Source of the DNA: Artemisia argyi
Lineage: Eukaryota > Streptophyta > Magnoliopsida > Asterales > Asteraceae
DNA length: 64,000 bases
NCBI GenBank assembly: GCA_030686995.1
Contig: CM060693.1
Location: 112,451,228 to 112,515,227, forward strand
Reading direction: 5' to 3'
Shown here: positions 13,301-24,236 of the stretch, piece by piece
Layout of the letters: each line of letters starts with the position of its first letter
Position numbering within the stretch: position 1 is the first letter of the stretch
Notes under the pieces: generated by a model
Seen by the model: the letters and a program-made list of their open reading frames with translations, nothing else
Database searches by the model: none
Told to the model about the DNA's origin: nothing
Translations under genes and position numbers: made by a program

Positions 13301-13830
13301 TCCATATCCAAATATTCAACACACTCTCTGAAGTCCTGAACACCAAAATCTCTAAGAAAACCACTAGAGCACTCATCAGCATGTAAGGTAACATTAAAGT
13401 CACCAAGCATAATCCAAGGAGAAGCACCAATATTATCACACTGATTCTTCAAATAATCCCATAAAGCAACTCTGTCCTTAGGGTCATTCTCGCCATAAAT
13501 GAAAGAAACATACATCTTTTTATGACAAGCAACCGTAGTAACCAAGAAATGCATAACTTGGTCAGTTTGACTAAGAAGAGTAGCATTAAGAACATTAGGA
13601 TCCCAACCAACAATAATCCTACATCCTTTATTGCTATCCACAGAGTTAGATACCCAATTCCAAATACCAAAAATTCTGCTACATACTGAACTCACTATTT
13701 TTTTGTTTAAATGAGTTTCAATAATAGAACACATACTAATACAATTTTCATTGATAAACAATTTAACTTCATCTTGCTTAGAGGTAGTAGACATACCTCT
13801 AATGTTCCATGAAGCAATTTTTAATATCAT
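10398..13830 (-). pseudogene. LINE ORF2: endonuclease-reverse transcriptase, broken
   Basis: The first 734 codons (13830 down to 11626) hold an AP-type endonuclease (start MILKIASWNIRGM, with GDFN and SDH motifs further on) and a reverse transcriptase with the FADD box at about 11740-11751. A frameshift at about 11600-11626 moves the frame. The continuation (11594 down to 10398) carries the thumb region and a zf-RVT-like CX2C...H motif near 10580-10640, with an in-frame stop at 10719-10721. Both the endonuclease and RT cores look intact, so the lesions are few and late. Without repair the C-terminal third is not translated. Confidence 0.85.
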
Positions 13831-13868
13831 TATGCAGAAGAGGGGAAAGATGCATTATCACTCTGCAT

Positions 13869-15378
13869 CTAAGTCATAACAACATCAGCATCATTTGATA
13901 CATTATTCTTAGTCATGAAAGAAGCATAAGCAGAATCATCCTCAGCAACTTCATCCATCACTTCATTATAATTCTTTCTTTCCTCAATAATACCCTCATA
14001 AGCTTCAATCATCTCATCTATCCATTGACTTTTGATCTCATTGGTAAGAGTCAGATTCAAATTCATGAAGAGCTCAACCTCAGCCATCTGCCTTTCCAAA
14101 ACCAACTCATGAATCTTACCACCTTCAATTCTGTAAATTTCATCATATAAGACACTAAGAGCTTGTTCTCTATTAAGCTTCTCAGCTTTCATTTTACCAT
14201 CAACAAGATTTTTGGCTTTAGCCATCACAACATGGTTAATATTATTATTTGCATCAGCAATTCTTTCTTCCAACACCTTAATCTGATTTTTACACATAGC
14301 ACACTTTTTGCTTTTCTCCAAATCAACACACTTCTGCTTGTAATAATCATAAACATCTTTTGACCACAAAATAATTTCATCTTTAGAACATGGAATACCC
14401 AAATCAAATGATAAATCAATCTTTGTCTTCATTTCCTGCCATAGATGACTATTCCCTTCCTCTTTAATCTCATTCTCTAACACAGCATATCTATTATTAC
14501 TTCCACCATTCTTCTTCTCAACATTCTTCTTCTCTACACTCTTCTTCTGGTTACTAATTTCTTCATTAACTTTACCTTCATCTTGTTGTTTTGCTCATTC
14601 CCTCCATTACTAGCCACTTTCTTGGTTAAATTCTCTTTAATAAAATCTTGTTGTACATTCACATTTCTAGTACTACCACTAGAACCAGTAGAATTTAAAC
14701 CTCCTCAATCATTCATTCTACCTCTTCCTCTTCCATAATATCCACCTCTACCATTAAAACTGCCCCTACCATAACTTGTCCCATTGCTATTCTGGCCAGT
14801 ATTTTTATTACTATCACCCATCACATTAGTGTTATTCTTGTTATGAACAACAGTTTTCCAACTATCAATATTATTTCCCTCATTATTTGCCCCTTTTTCA
14901 GCCATATTCTTAGCCTCATTCCTTTTCAAAACTTCTTCCTGAGTAATGATTCTATTACCACACCTTTCAAAGCTATGACCAAATACCTTACAATGAGAAC
15001 ACATAGGTGGAATCCATGCATATTCAATATCAAGCATCATTGATTTACCCAAACTTCTATAACATACTTCAATGGAATTGACCAAATCATTCGAGGCATC
15101 AACTTCCACAAGAATTCTAGCAAAGTTGGCTCTCCCATAAACATTTTCACACATAGAAGCAGTGATTCTATCCATGATGATGGGTGACCCTATTCTGCTT
15201 GCAATTCTACTAATGCCCTCCACATTCCATGCCTCAAGAGGCACATTGAATATCTTAGCCCGTATCGGAATTTTCCTAGGTTCCGGTTTAATGAGACACA
15301 AACCAGCCTCCCATTTTTGAACAAACAGAGGCTTTTGATCAACCCAAAAACACTACCTTTCTGCAAATTTTCTGCCAA
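13869..15378 (-). pseudogene. LINE ORF1: nucleic-acid-binding protein, broken
   Basis: The N-terminal part (from about 15378) resembles the end of a DUF4283 domain and is out of frame with what follows. 15301 down to 14705 gives an open frame with a zinc knuckle of form CX2CX4HX4C (14960-15001) and a Gly/Arg-rich tail. A stop near 14703 and a frameshift near 14590 separate this from the C-terminal segment (14483 down to 13869), which is charged and helical. It ends 39 bp before the ORF2 start codon, the usual tight ORF1-ORF2 spacing. The ORF1 knuckle suggests RNA binding in the LINE particle. Confidence 0.75.
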
Positions 15379-15407
15379 AAACCCAATTCTGGCAATCTGG
15401 AAATCAC

Positions 15408-15490
15408 CAGATGGGCGGCCCCCTTAATTATGTAAGGCGGCCCCCTTAATCATTAAGGGGACCACCCTAATTAAGGGGACTGGCCATCTG
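15408..15490 (+). promoter_or_regulatory. Second copy of the palindromic GC module, inside the element
   Basis: The module has the same units as the LTR promoter (GGCGGCC, CTTAATTA, TTAAGGGG), but its outer arms are CAGATGG and CCATCTG instead of TTCTGGAG and CTCCAGAA. A TATAAATA box follows at 15621-15628, 35 nt before the ATG of the post-pol ORF. This suggests an internal promoter for that ORF. The inference rests on position and similarity only. Confidence 0.5.
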
Positions 15491-15662
15491 ATTGTCGAGT
15501 TTACAGAATCTTTTCTGCTTTTTAGCTCATTTCAACCTACATTTCCCAATTTTCACCAACATATTTTGTCCTAATCTCCCAAACAAACTTTATTCATCTA
15601 TAAACACACAAATCTTACACTATAAATACCCCCAATCTTTAAAACTCTCCATTCATCTCATC

Positions 15663-16382
15663 ATGACCTCTCCAAACAAACCAAAACCCAAAGCCTCAAG
15701 ACTAGCAAGGATGACCGAAAAACCTGTTTGGCCAAGAAAAAGCCCTCGAAACAAATCTGTCATAACCAATGAAGCTGGAAATCACTCAACACCTCCAACT
15801 ACTTACTTCCCAAACTTTACACCAAACCCACAAGGACATTCATTTGATCCTCTCTACAAACCATACAAGATTGGCCAAACATCTTCTTTCATGCCAAAAT
15901 ACACATCTCAACCTCCAACCACTTATAATGATCCATAAAAGTTTGATCAACCATCAAACTACACTTTCAACAATTTCAATTCCATCTACACAAACCCAAT
16001 TCATCTATATCAACACAATGATTCTCTCCACATTGCCACGGAAAAGAAAAAGTTATGTGATGAAATAAACCAAATCCATGATCTTAGTGATCTCCTTGCT
16101 ATGCATCTTGCACAATGCAACAAAGGGCAACCTCTATCATCACCCTATGCAAATTGCCTACCTCACTCTCTTAACTTGGATCAAGTTACAAACCACACTC
16201 ACTTTTGCCCTTGTTGTATCTTCCTTCAAAAACAAATCCTCTACTTGAGTGAAGATATTTCTTGGATTGAATATCTTCTCACTCGTCCTCATCTAATACC
16301 ACCCTTAACACGATACAACATCGTGAGATCCACCTTTTCCGCTCCATACCCCACACCATATCCCTCTCCATCAAACAACTAA
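15663..16382 (+). pseudogene. Sirevirus post-pol sense ORF (240 codons, one stop)
   Basis: Starting at the ATG at 15663, one frame runs to a TAA at 16380-16382. Only a single in-frame TAA at 15936-15938 interrupts it. The duplicate at 56535-57254 carries the same stop, so the stop predates the duplication. The first 90 residues are Pro/Lys/Tyr-rich (starts MTSPNKPKPK). The second half holds a HFCPCC cysteine motif and ends in a Pro/Ser-rich tail. I see no signal peptide or membrane segment. It lies where Sireviruses carry their 'env-like' ORF, but I do not recognise the protein family. Function unknown. Confidence 0.65.
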
Positions 16383-16865
16383 GCTCTATGCTTATGTTCC
16401 CCTCAATCAAATAAAGCACTCAACCATGGGTTGCAAGCAAGTCCAAGTGCTCTCTTCGGCAATTTAGGACTATGTTGTTTCTTTTTTTTTATTGTAATCA
16501 ATATGCTTCAAGCATATTGAATGTTGTAATGATAATCATTTCTATGATCATCTCATATATGCTTGAATGAATCTATTTTTAATTGCATAATTGTTGCTTT
16601 GCATATATATGTCTTGTTCTCCTCACATATTTTTTGTAGCCAAGCTTTCGATAGCTCGTTTCCTTGGTGCTCTCAAATGAGGGGGAGCATACATCAAGGG
16701 GGAGCTCTCTACCCGTTTAACTTCTCTTATGAAGCTTAATCGGTCTAACCTTTTTGATTTTACAAAAAGGGGAGAAGAGAATATTAAACTCTAAAATACT
16801 TGTCTAAAAATTAATTTTTAGACCTAATGAGTTTAAGGTTTTGTAATCATCAAAAAGGGAAAGAT
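16383..16865 (+). other. Post-pol spacer with several polypurine tracts
   Basis: Non-coding. It contains TGAGGGGGAGC (about 16678), CAAGGGGGAGCTC (about 16696) and a decayed last tract (AAAAAGGGAAAGATT) next to the 3' LTR. The duplicate retains AAAAAGGGGGAGATT at about 57725. The final tract primes plus-strand synthesis; multiple upstream tracts are a Sirevirus trait. Confidence 0.6.
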
Positions 16866-18196
16866 TGTTGACATGTATAATGCCTAAAAACATTGTTAAC
16901 ATATTAACAATATCTCTTTGTTTTGATAATTACAAAGCATAAACTCATTAAACTAAAATTATGACGTAAACAAGTATTTAGAGATAAATATTTCATTTTG
17001 CTTCCAAATCACTTAAGGTATGAATAAACAAAGTGTTTATTGCATTCTATGATCAAAGGAAATTTTTCTAATCACTAGAACTTTTATAAAATGTCTTAAA
17101 CATTTTATATCTTTTACAAAATTATTTTTGGAATTAACAGAATATCTTTAAGTCATTATTAATATATGATTTCAAATTTCTAACCAAAAATGGAAAATTT
17201 TATCCAAAAAAACCTTCCCCACAAGAAGACAAACTACACCAACGTTCTGGAGGGGGCGGGCCCCTTAATTATTAAGGGGACCGGCCCCTAATTAAGGGGA
17301 TCGGCCATGCTCCAGAACACTATTTTGCTCCCCTATAAATACTGGTTCATTTCACAGATTTTTCTCACCTTTTGCACCCCTAAACTTTCTGTTCTAGATC
17401 TCCATTTCTATTCTTTAAACCCTTTGATCATACATAGGTAAATCTTTGTTTCAAAGTGATCCAAACATCAACCTCTCAAGTGCAAGAGAAGAATACTTCT
17501 AACCTTCAAGACAAGAAGTATTACAACTTGTTGTGACCTCCACATCCAAGTTGTTTGAGCATCTTTTATTACACATATTTCTTTGTGTTATTTGTTGTGA
17601 ATATTTGGTAGCAGATAGATTGGCTTAGTGTGTAGATAAAGTGATTGTTTAGAAGATTGTTGTGAAGTAGATAGTTGGAGAGCAGATAGTTGTGAAGATA
17701 ATAGGTGTGAAGAAGATTGTTGGGAAGTAGATAGTTGTGAAGAATATAGTTGTGAAGAAAATAGGTGTGAAGTAGATAGGTGTGAAGTTAGATAGGTGTG
17801 AAGTAGTTGTGAATAAGGTGTGATCAAGTTGTGACGAAGTTGTGGTGTCTACATTGGTGTGTAAGGTTTTCTCCGCCATAAGGGAGCTTGTTGACATAGT
17901 GAAGAAAACTCTCGAGTTAGGTGCTCGGGGAGTGGAGTGGGGCAAGGAAGGTGTCCTTGTAGCCGAACCACTATAAATCTCTTGTCTCGCGGTTCGATCT
18001 TTCCATCACTCATTTATTTCTTTACTTACATTATTATTGTTTTATCATACATACTTATTGTTGTTTATATTGTGCAAGACTTGAGATCACATATTATCGA
18101 ATCTAAATTTTTGTAAGTAAAAATAACACTCAAACAATCTTTTATAACAAGTCAAAAAGACGTAAAACTATTCAACCCCCCTTCTAGTTTTCCACA
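16866..18196 (+). repeat. 3' LTR of Sirevirus-like Copia
   Basis: It begins TGTTGACATG and ends TTTTCCACA, with GAAAC following as target duplication. One 22-bp unit of the palindromic module present in the 5' LTR is missing. It contains the palindromic module at 17245-17317 and the TATA box just after it. Confidence 0.92.
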
Positions 18197-18201
18197 GAAA
18201 C

Positions 18202-19507
18202 ATTTTGGACGTTTTTGGAGCATAAAAGTGAAGAAAAGACAAAGTCTCAAAATCATGCTAAAAATAGTACCAGACGGCGTCACTCTTTAATGACAAAGTG
18301 GATAATTTTTGCACTTGACAACCGAGAAAGATTTTTGAAGAATTACACATGATGGTGTCACGTTTAAATTGAAGTAGGCCGTCACGTTTTAATTTAAAGA
18401 GAGATGGCTCAGAGACTTTTAAAGAGGGACGACGTTAGGAATAGATCTGAGTAATCCGAGAGAGTTTTGGCGGCGAGATGACGGCTTCACACACTAAAAC
18501 ATGATGCCGTCAGATTGTAAAATCTATATATATTCTTCTAATTTTCATTCATTAAGTGTGTGCAACTTTTGGGAGAACCCTAGGGATAAACCCTATGTCG
18601 TAAATCACTGTACTTACAGGGGTTTTTCACCCTTGAAACCTTGATGTTCAGTTAAAGATAAGTCTTCTTCCAAATCAATCAATATATCTATGTGTTGTTT
18701 GATTATATCTTATGCTTGTCTTTTAATTAACATGCTAGGATAGGTTTTTCTTGTGTTTGCTTAGATCTAATTAAACCTAGCTGTTGATTGCATGTTGTTG
18801 GTTTGTTTGTGATTGTTGTAGGTGGGTGAAATCGACGTTAGGCTTAAGAAAACTGGCTAACCTCCTTTACGGTAACTTGCTTGAACGTCTTAAGAAACAT
18901 GAATCGGATGTGTACTACGATTATATGGTGGTATTTAATGCATAAGCGAATTCTAGTGATCCCATGTTAGGAGCTTTTAGTCGGCTCGACATAGGATTGA
19001 AGTAGGAGCTTATATAGTTAGGGAAGATCGTACACGGCCCTACGAATGGTTTAAAGGAATACAACCCGTCATCCACACAACTACAACAAACCAATTAACC
19101 GGTAAAAGATAGCTAGGGAGTCAGGAAATCTAAATAAACACATTTTTCTCTCATATAAGTTTCACAACCAATTTACTTTTCTAGTTATTTTTATTTTATT
19201 TGCATAAGTAGTTATTTGGGTTAGTTGACTAGCAACAAATTCCGCCCACTCTTCCAAAAACCGAGATTTTTACTTGCTTTTATAAAAATATAAAAAAATA
19301 CAAAAAGAATCATCCCTCAACCCTTAGACCTAATTAGAGTAGTTTTTCAATCCTAATGACACTATTCCCTGAGAGAACGATCAATCCCCCGGTACTTGCC
19401 ATTTCACTATACTACATCGGTCAGGTACACTTCCTGGTGGGGATTGCAAGCTTCTAAAGATCTCTTGAGAGGTAAAACCTAGTGCGTGGTCGCAATCCTA
19501 CGCATCA
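18202..19507 (+). repeat. Gypsy-like LTR, right piece
   Basis: Continuation of the LTR begun at 3030. It matches 21930-23244 and 59074-60379. It ends ...TACGCATCA, which pairs with the TGATG start. It contains a TATATATA promoter at about 18526-18533 downstream of a cluster of CGTCA/TGACG motifs. Near the end the sequence ACTTGCCA...ACTACATCGGTCAGG is of the kind seen at the ends of Tat/Athila-type LTRs. Confidence 0.75.
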
Positions 19508-21795
19508 ATTATCCACAACGAACGAATCAGGGGAGTATTTGTTTTCATTCCTTTACCTTCTTTACTTTTACATCTTTTTATTTGAACATTGGACAATTTT
19601 CATCTTAAGTGTAAAGGGGGTTAAATTATGATACCTTAGAGAATGCAATTACATTTAATTTTTGTTTGTTTAATAGTAGGTGTGTAATAAAACTAAGAGA
19701 AATATTTGTTAGAGCGATTTTAGCGCTAAATTTAAAATTTTTTGCAACATTTAGGAGTAAAACTTTAATCTTAATAAGCGTCTCATGGATAGGAGTTGTA
19801 TGACTGGCACAAAAACTGTGCCACTCAAAAATTTTCCCCCAAATATGTGAGGTTCGCCCCTAGAATTTTTAGGAAAAGCATTCATTGTTGGTACTTATGA
19901 GTGTACTGGTAGTAATTAGATTCTAGAACTTGCGTTAGTGATTCATCCCGAAACCGCTAGTGAGACTACATTCGTGTAGTTAGGATTTACTACATGATAA
20001 GAGGCATTAGGATAAACCTTGTTTTATACCCGTATTATAATTACATTGGCTACATTGGTCAAGTAATTCCCCCACACCTTTGCGATGTACTCATTTTTTT
20101 TTATTTTTTTTTTTAAAGGTAAATTTATAGCCACCAAAAAATATAAATAGAAACCGACCCATGGCAACCATGAACATACTCATGGAGCATAAGGTGGGCA
20201 ATACAAACACAAAAATAAAAAACCAATACTACTACTAATACTTATCATCTAATACCAAAAAGGAAAAAAATCCTAAGAAGCTGCTTATCCAATCAGAACA
20301 TCCTAAAGTTCAAAAACAGCCAAAGCTTCAAAATACCATTTGGGCCTGGTAAAAGAATCCTGCCAATAAAAACCATCACCAACTATAGCAGCATCATAGC
20401 AAAGTGCAAATAGACCAAAAAACCATAAATCAGGACAATCATCATGCCAACATATGAGATGCATGATAAAGCCAAAATACCCATGGTGAGAAACCATACT
20501 CCAAGAATAATAATCAGCCAAGAAAGAATATTCATTGACTAGAGTAGCAGTCCAAGCCCTCACCAACTCTAGCCAATAGACAGAGCTCTCAAGACTAGAA
20601 ATTATATCAAGGAGGAGAATAGCCGTCCACATACCCAAATATTTAAACCATTCAGACATCATTATGAATGAACATTCACATAGAACATAGTACTTAATTT
20701 TTATTACATGATACCCCTAGTACACCCCTCCGAGCCTATCTTTTTCGTTTATAACTTTAAGCATTTTACTTAAAGGAAGAATTTGTTTACAATCCACCCC
20801 AAATGTACACCCAAATCGCCTTAGCCTACCTTGTATGCACTCATCTTTAGTGGATTATTGTGACAACATTTGTTTAAACCCTAAGTTAATTGTCTGATTT
20901 ATTACATGGTTGCTAAGTCGAGTCATATCTTGTACATATTGTTTTGGGACGATTGGGACCCATGGGTAAAGTACTAATGTTATGCAGTAAAGGGGAAGAA
21001 CATCAATTATTACCCCCCATGTATGCTTAAATGTTTTAAAGTACTCATAGTGTTTCGATTATCTTGATTCAAAGTATTAGAATAGTTATCTGTAAAGTAT
21101 GTAAAATTTCAAGTATAAGGGGAGAACCGAGGCCCCTATGATGTATTATTTTGGATGGTAGGGCAAGAGCGTATGAAAAAAAAGAAAAAGAAAAAAAAAC
21201 AAAAAATCAAGAAAAAGAGAAAAAAAAAAGTAGAAAAAGAAAAGAGAAAAAACATAAGGACTACCATCCCATTTCCTTTTATGTTTATTTTAAGTTTTTG
21301 TTTTATTAGTTTAAGTCGAGTTGAGTCTTGGCTTAGCAACGCCACATTGTACATGTAATTTATTTAGATGATTAACTCGCCACCAGTAAAGATTGTCTTT
21401 ATCCAACAAAACCGTGTTTATCATATCCCTACACTTAACGTGACACCCCTTTAAAAGACCTCTTTGATAGTTTATCTTAGGTGCTTACGCCAAAGTGGTG
21501 GAGGTTTTTTATCCTTTCCAAAGCCTATGGTAATCTATGTGCTATGACAGGTAGTGAGTGATATTTTTCCATTTCCATTTGTGATATATACCTTTATAAC
21601 TCCCGAAAGATGTGAGTATCCAAACACTATTTGTGAGGTGCTAATGTATAATTTCTGTGCTTATTATGATTAAAGTGAAACGATCATTTGTTGTAATTAC
21701 TTTTATATTAGTGTTAAATGACCCCTAACTTGTATTTTGATTAGAATAAAAGCGCATTTACTTGAGGACAAGCAAATCTCAAGTGTAAGGGTACT
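19508..21795 (+). mobile_element. Non-coding internal region of Gypsy-like element, copy 2
   Basis: Between two LTRs of the same family lie about 2.3 kb with no gag or pol signature, including a 0.6-kb LINE fragment (20094-20690). A 5-kb unit with long LTRs and a short non-coding middle fits a non-autonomous Gypsy derivative (LARD-like). No clear primer site follows the LTR end (ATTATCCACAACGAACG...). The A/G-rich stretch at 21175-21250 makes spurious Lys-rich and Phe-rich frames. Confidence 0.65.
20094..20690 (-). mobile_element. 5'-truncated LINE 3' end with target duplication
   Basis: The element begins with a T-rich tail (20094-20114, a poly-A tail on the minus strand). It contains a minus-strand open frame (20662 down to 20303) rich in Trp and Tyr, of the kind left by LINE ORF2 C-terminal or 3' regions. 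The flanks TACTCATTTTT (20088-20098) and TACTTAATTTTT (20691-20702) look like a target duplication. The copy of this host region at 1960-1985 lacks the insert, which confirms the boundaries. The duplicate is at 60966-61564. Confidence 0.75.
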
Positions 21796-23244
21796 TGATG
21801 AGGCAAAAAGTGTTACACTTTTAGGGGTCATTTAAGCCCTAATCCATAATTATTTAATCAAATATTACCCTAAATCGTTCCTTTTGTCATTTTAGGTACT
21901 TTGGAGAGGAAATCTGGAAAAGAGGGTATTTTGGACTTTTTTTTAGCATAAAAGTGAAAAAACGACAAAGTCCCAAAATCATGCTGGAAATTGTACCTGA
22001 CGGCGTCACCCTTTACTAGATGACAGCTTCACGCTTTGACAAAGAGGTGGATATGAGATTACATGAGATGCCCTAGAAAGTTGTGATGATTTAACACGTG
22101 ACAGCGTCACGCTTTGTGACGCCTAGGCCGTCACGTTATATGCTAAAGGGAGACAGCCCAGAGCCAAATAGAAGGGGACAGCATCAAGAATGGATCTGAG
22201 CAATTCGAGAAGAGTTTTGGTGGCGAGGTGACGGCGTCACATGCTATAACGCGACGCCGTCAGATTGTAAAATCTATATATAGTTTTCTAATTTTCATTC
22301 ATTAGTGTGCAACTTTTGGGAGAACTTTAGGGATAAACCTTAAGTCGAATTTCCTGTGTTTTTCAAGGGTTTATCATCCTTGTTTCATCCATGCTTAATT
22401 AAAAATAAGTCTTCCATCAATCATTCAATATATCTATTTATTGTTTGATTTTATCTTACGCTTGTCTTTACATTAACATGCTTGGCTAGGTTTTTTTGTG
22501 TTTGCTTAGATGTAATGAAACCTAGCTATTGATTATTGGTTAATGGTTGGTTATTAATTGTTGTGGGTGGCTGATTTCGATGTTTGGCTTGGAAAAACTG
22601 GCTAACTTCCAATTGGTAACATGCTTGAACGTTCTAAGAAACATGAATCAGATGTGCACTACGATTAATTTGGTTGTATTTAATGCATAAGTAATTATTA
22701 GTGATTTCATGGTTTGGATACTAAATGTGTCGCCATAGGATGAAGTATATGCTTATAGAGTTGGGGAAGGACGTGCATGCCCCACGAATGGTATTAAGGA
22801 ATACAACCCGTCATCCACACAATTGCAACAAACTAATCAACCGGTAAAAGATAGCTAGGGAGTAATGAAATCTAAGTAAACACGCTTTTCTCCATATAAG
22901 TTTCACAACCTTTTATTTTCTTGCCATTTTATTTTATTTGCATTTGTAGTTATTTGGGTTAGTTGACTAGCAACTAATTCCGCCCATTCCTTCAAAAACC
23001 GAGATTTTTACTTGCTTTCCATAAAATATAAAAACACAAAAAGAATCATCTCTCACCCTTATACCCAATTAGAGTAACTTTCAATGCTAACGAACACTAT
23101 TCCCCAAGTAGAATGATCAATCCCCCGGAACTTGCCACTACACTATACTACATCGGTCAGGTACACTGCCTGGTGGGGATTGCAAGCTTCTCATGATCCC
23201 ATTGAGAAGTAAAACCTCTTGCAAGGTTGCAAAACCACGCATAA
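21796..23244 (+). repeat. Gypsy-like LTR, second in the tandem series
   Basis: It begins TGATGAGGCA after the conserved GGACAAGCAAATCTCAAG end of the internal region. It aligns with the split LTR 3030/18202-19507 until CCACGCATA, where the two diverge, so its right terminus was probably lost. It has a TATATATAG promoter near 22277. Confidence 0.75.
21990..22265 (+). promoter_or_regulatory. Cluster of TGACG/CGTCA motifs upstream of LTR TATA box
   Basis: At least eight TGACG or CGTCA motifs are seen, several paired as TGACGGCGTCA palindromes (about 21997, 22231). TGACG pairs are the classic binding pattern of TGA-class bZIP factors (as-1-like). A similar but more eroded cluster lies in the other LTR copies (about 18270-18520, 62840-63110). 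A regulatory role is inferred. Confidence 0.5.
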
Positions 23245-24120
23245 TCAGGCCACATTTTGCATCGATAAAAATTTGTATCGATCACGTATACGTGTTCGGG
23301 CTACATATAAAAATTTGCAACTCGGGCCTTACTTTTGTATGATCATGTATAAAAAATTGCAACTCGATCACATATAAAAGTGTGGCCCGAATTGCAATTT
23401 TTTATCAAAGCAAAAAACATTTTCATCGAAGTACAAAACAATTTTAAAAAAAAATGAAACTCTTATCTCATTTTTATTGGGTCATTTATAAAAACAATTG
23501 TTTTCCAAATTTTATCGATATATAACACCAAAAACGTATTTATCGAAGAAAAATGTGGCCCGATCATGTATTCATTTTTATCGAAGCAAAAAAAGCGATC
23601 AATCACGTATGTTTTTATCAAAGAAAAAACGTGATTGATCGTGTATATGTTTTTATGAAGCCCCGAGAGTGTCGATCATGTTTACATTTTTGTCGAAGCA
23701 AAAACCGTGATCGATCACGTATACGTTTTTATGAAACCTTGAAGATCCGTACACATTTTTATCGAAGAAAAAACATGATCGATCACGTATATGTTTTTAT
23801 GAAGCCTCGAGGATCCGTATACGTGATCGATCACGTTTTTGTTTCGATGAATTTTTATCGATCATGAATAAATATTTGCAACTCGGGCTACATTTGTATA
23901 TCGATCATGTATAAAATTTGCAACTCTATCACTTATAAAAATGTGGCCCGAGATGCAAATTTTTATCGAGAATGCATAAAAATTTGCTATTCGATCACGT
24001 ATAAAAATATGGACCTAGTTGCAAATTTCATATACATCACATATAAAAATTTGCAACTCGATCACGTATAAAAATGTGTCCCGAGTTGCAAAGTTTTATC
24101 GATCAATAAGAAGATTGCAT
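23245..24120. repeat. Degenerate tandem region of GATCACGTAT / GCAACTCG units
   Basis: A 0.9-kb AT-rich tract is built from diverged copies of a few short blocks: GATCACGTATAAAAAT, TTTGCAACTCG, GTGGCCCGAGTTGCAA and TTTTTATCGAAGCAAAAA. It includes palindromic CGTGATCGATCACG near 23707. The blocks appear in both orientations. The 104-codon plus-strand open frame here follows the repeats and is not credible as a gene. Confidence 0.65.
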
Positions 24121-24149
24121 AAATGATAAAAGAAAGAGTGTATACCACC

Positions 24150-24230
24150 ACTCGATGCTTGGTCCAATGGGAAGTGGTTCGTTTGTAACGCAGCAGACCC
24201 GAGTTCGAGTCTCACATATGTGCAACTTTA
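24150..24230 (+). ncRNA. tRNA-like sequence, probable SINE head
   Basis: An A-box-like TGGTCCAATGG (24160-24170) and a B-box-like AGTTCGAGTCT (24202-24212) lie about 42 nt apart, as in a tRNA-derived RNA polymerase III promoter. The flanks cannot form a proper acceptor stem, so it is not a working tRNA gene. A tRNA-derived SINE fragment is the best guess. No poly-A tail or target duplication was identified. Confidence 0.4.
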
Positions 24231-24236
24231 ATTTTT

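Larger units (their letters stand above)
9335..15385 (-). mobile_element. Reverse-oriented L1-type LINE, 5'-truncated
   Basis: Read on the minus strand it has ORF1 with a zinc knuckle, then ORF2 with endonuclease, reverse transcriptase and C-terminal zinc-binding region, then a short A tail (seen as T8 at 9335-9342). This is the standard layout of plant L1-like LINEs. It sits in the post-pol region of the Sirevirus. The 5' end is placed near 15385 because the ORF1 reading frame and its DUF4283-like N-terminal region stop there. I could not find a convincing target duplication, so both ends are approximate. Confidence 0.8.
3163..18196 (+). mobile_element. Complete but degenerate Sirevirus-like Ty1/Copia retrotransposon
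   Basis: Two LTRs of 1353 and 1331 bp bracket, in order, a tRNA-Met-type primer site, a gag-protease-integrase-RT-RNase H reading frame with many stops, a long post-pol region with an extra sense ORF, and several AGGGGGAG-type polypurine tracts. The flanks GAAGC (3158-3162) and GAAAC (18197-18201) fit a target duplication with one later change. The Gag zinc knuckle, the long LTRs, the post-pol ORF and the repeated polypurine tracts point to the Sirevirus (SIRE/Maximus) lineage. A 6-kb LINE in reverse orientation inflates its length to 15 kb. By eye the first 390 bp of the two LTRs differ by about 3%. Confidence 0.9.

Noticed and set aside
21155..21358. Lys-rich plus-strand and Phe-rich minus-strand open frames
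   Set aside because: They arise from a purine-rich simple-sequence stretch and are destroyed by a 29-bp deletion in the duplicate.
23553..23867. 104-codon plus-strand open frame
   Set aside because: The protein repeats mirror the DNA repeat blocks; no promoter or start context supports a gene.
24150..24230. Functional tRNA gene
   Set aside because: A and B boxes are present, but no acceptor or anticodon stem can be drawn.
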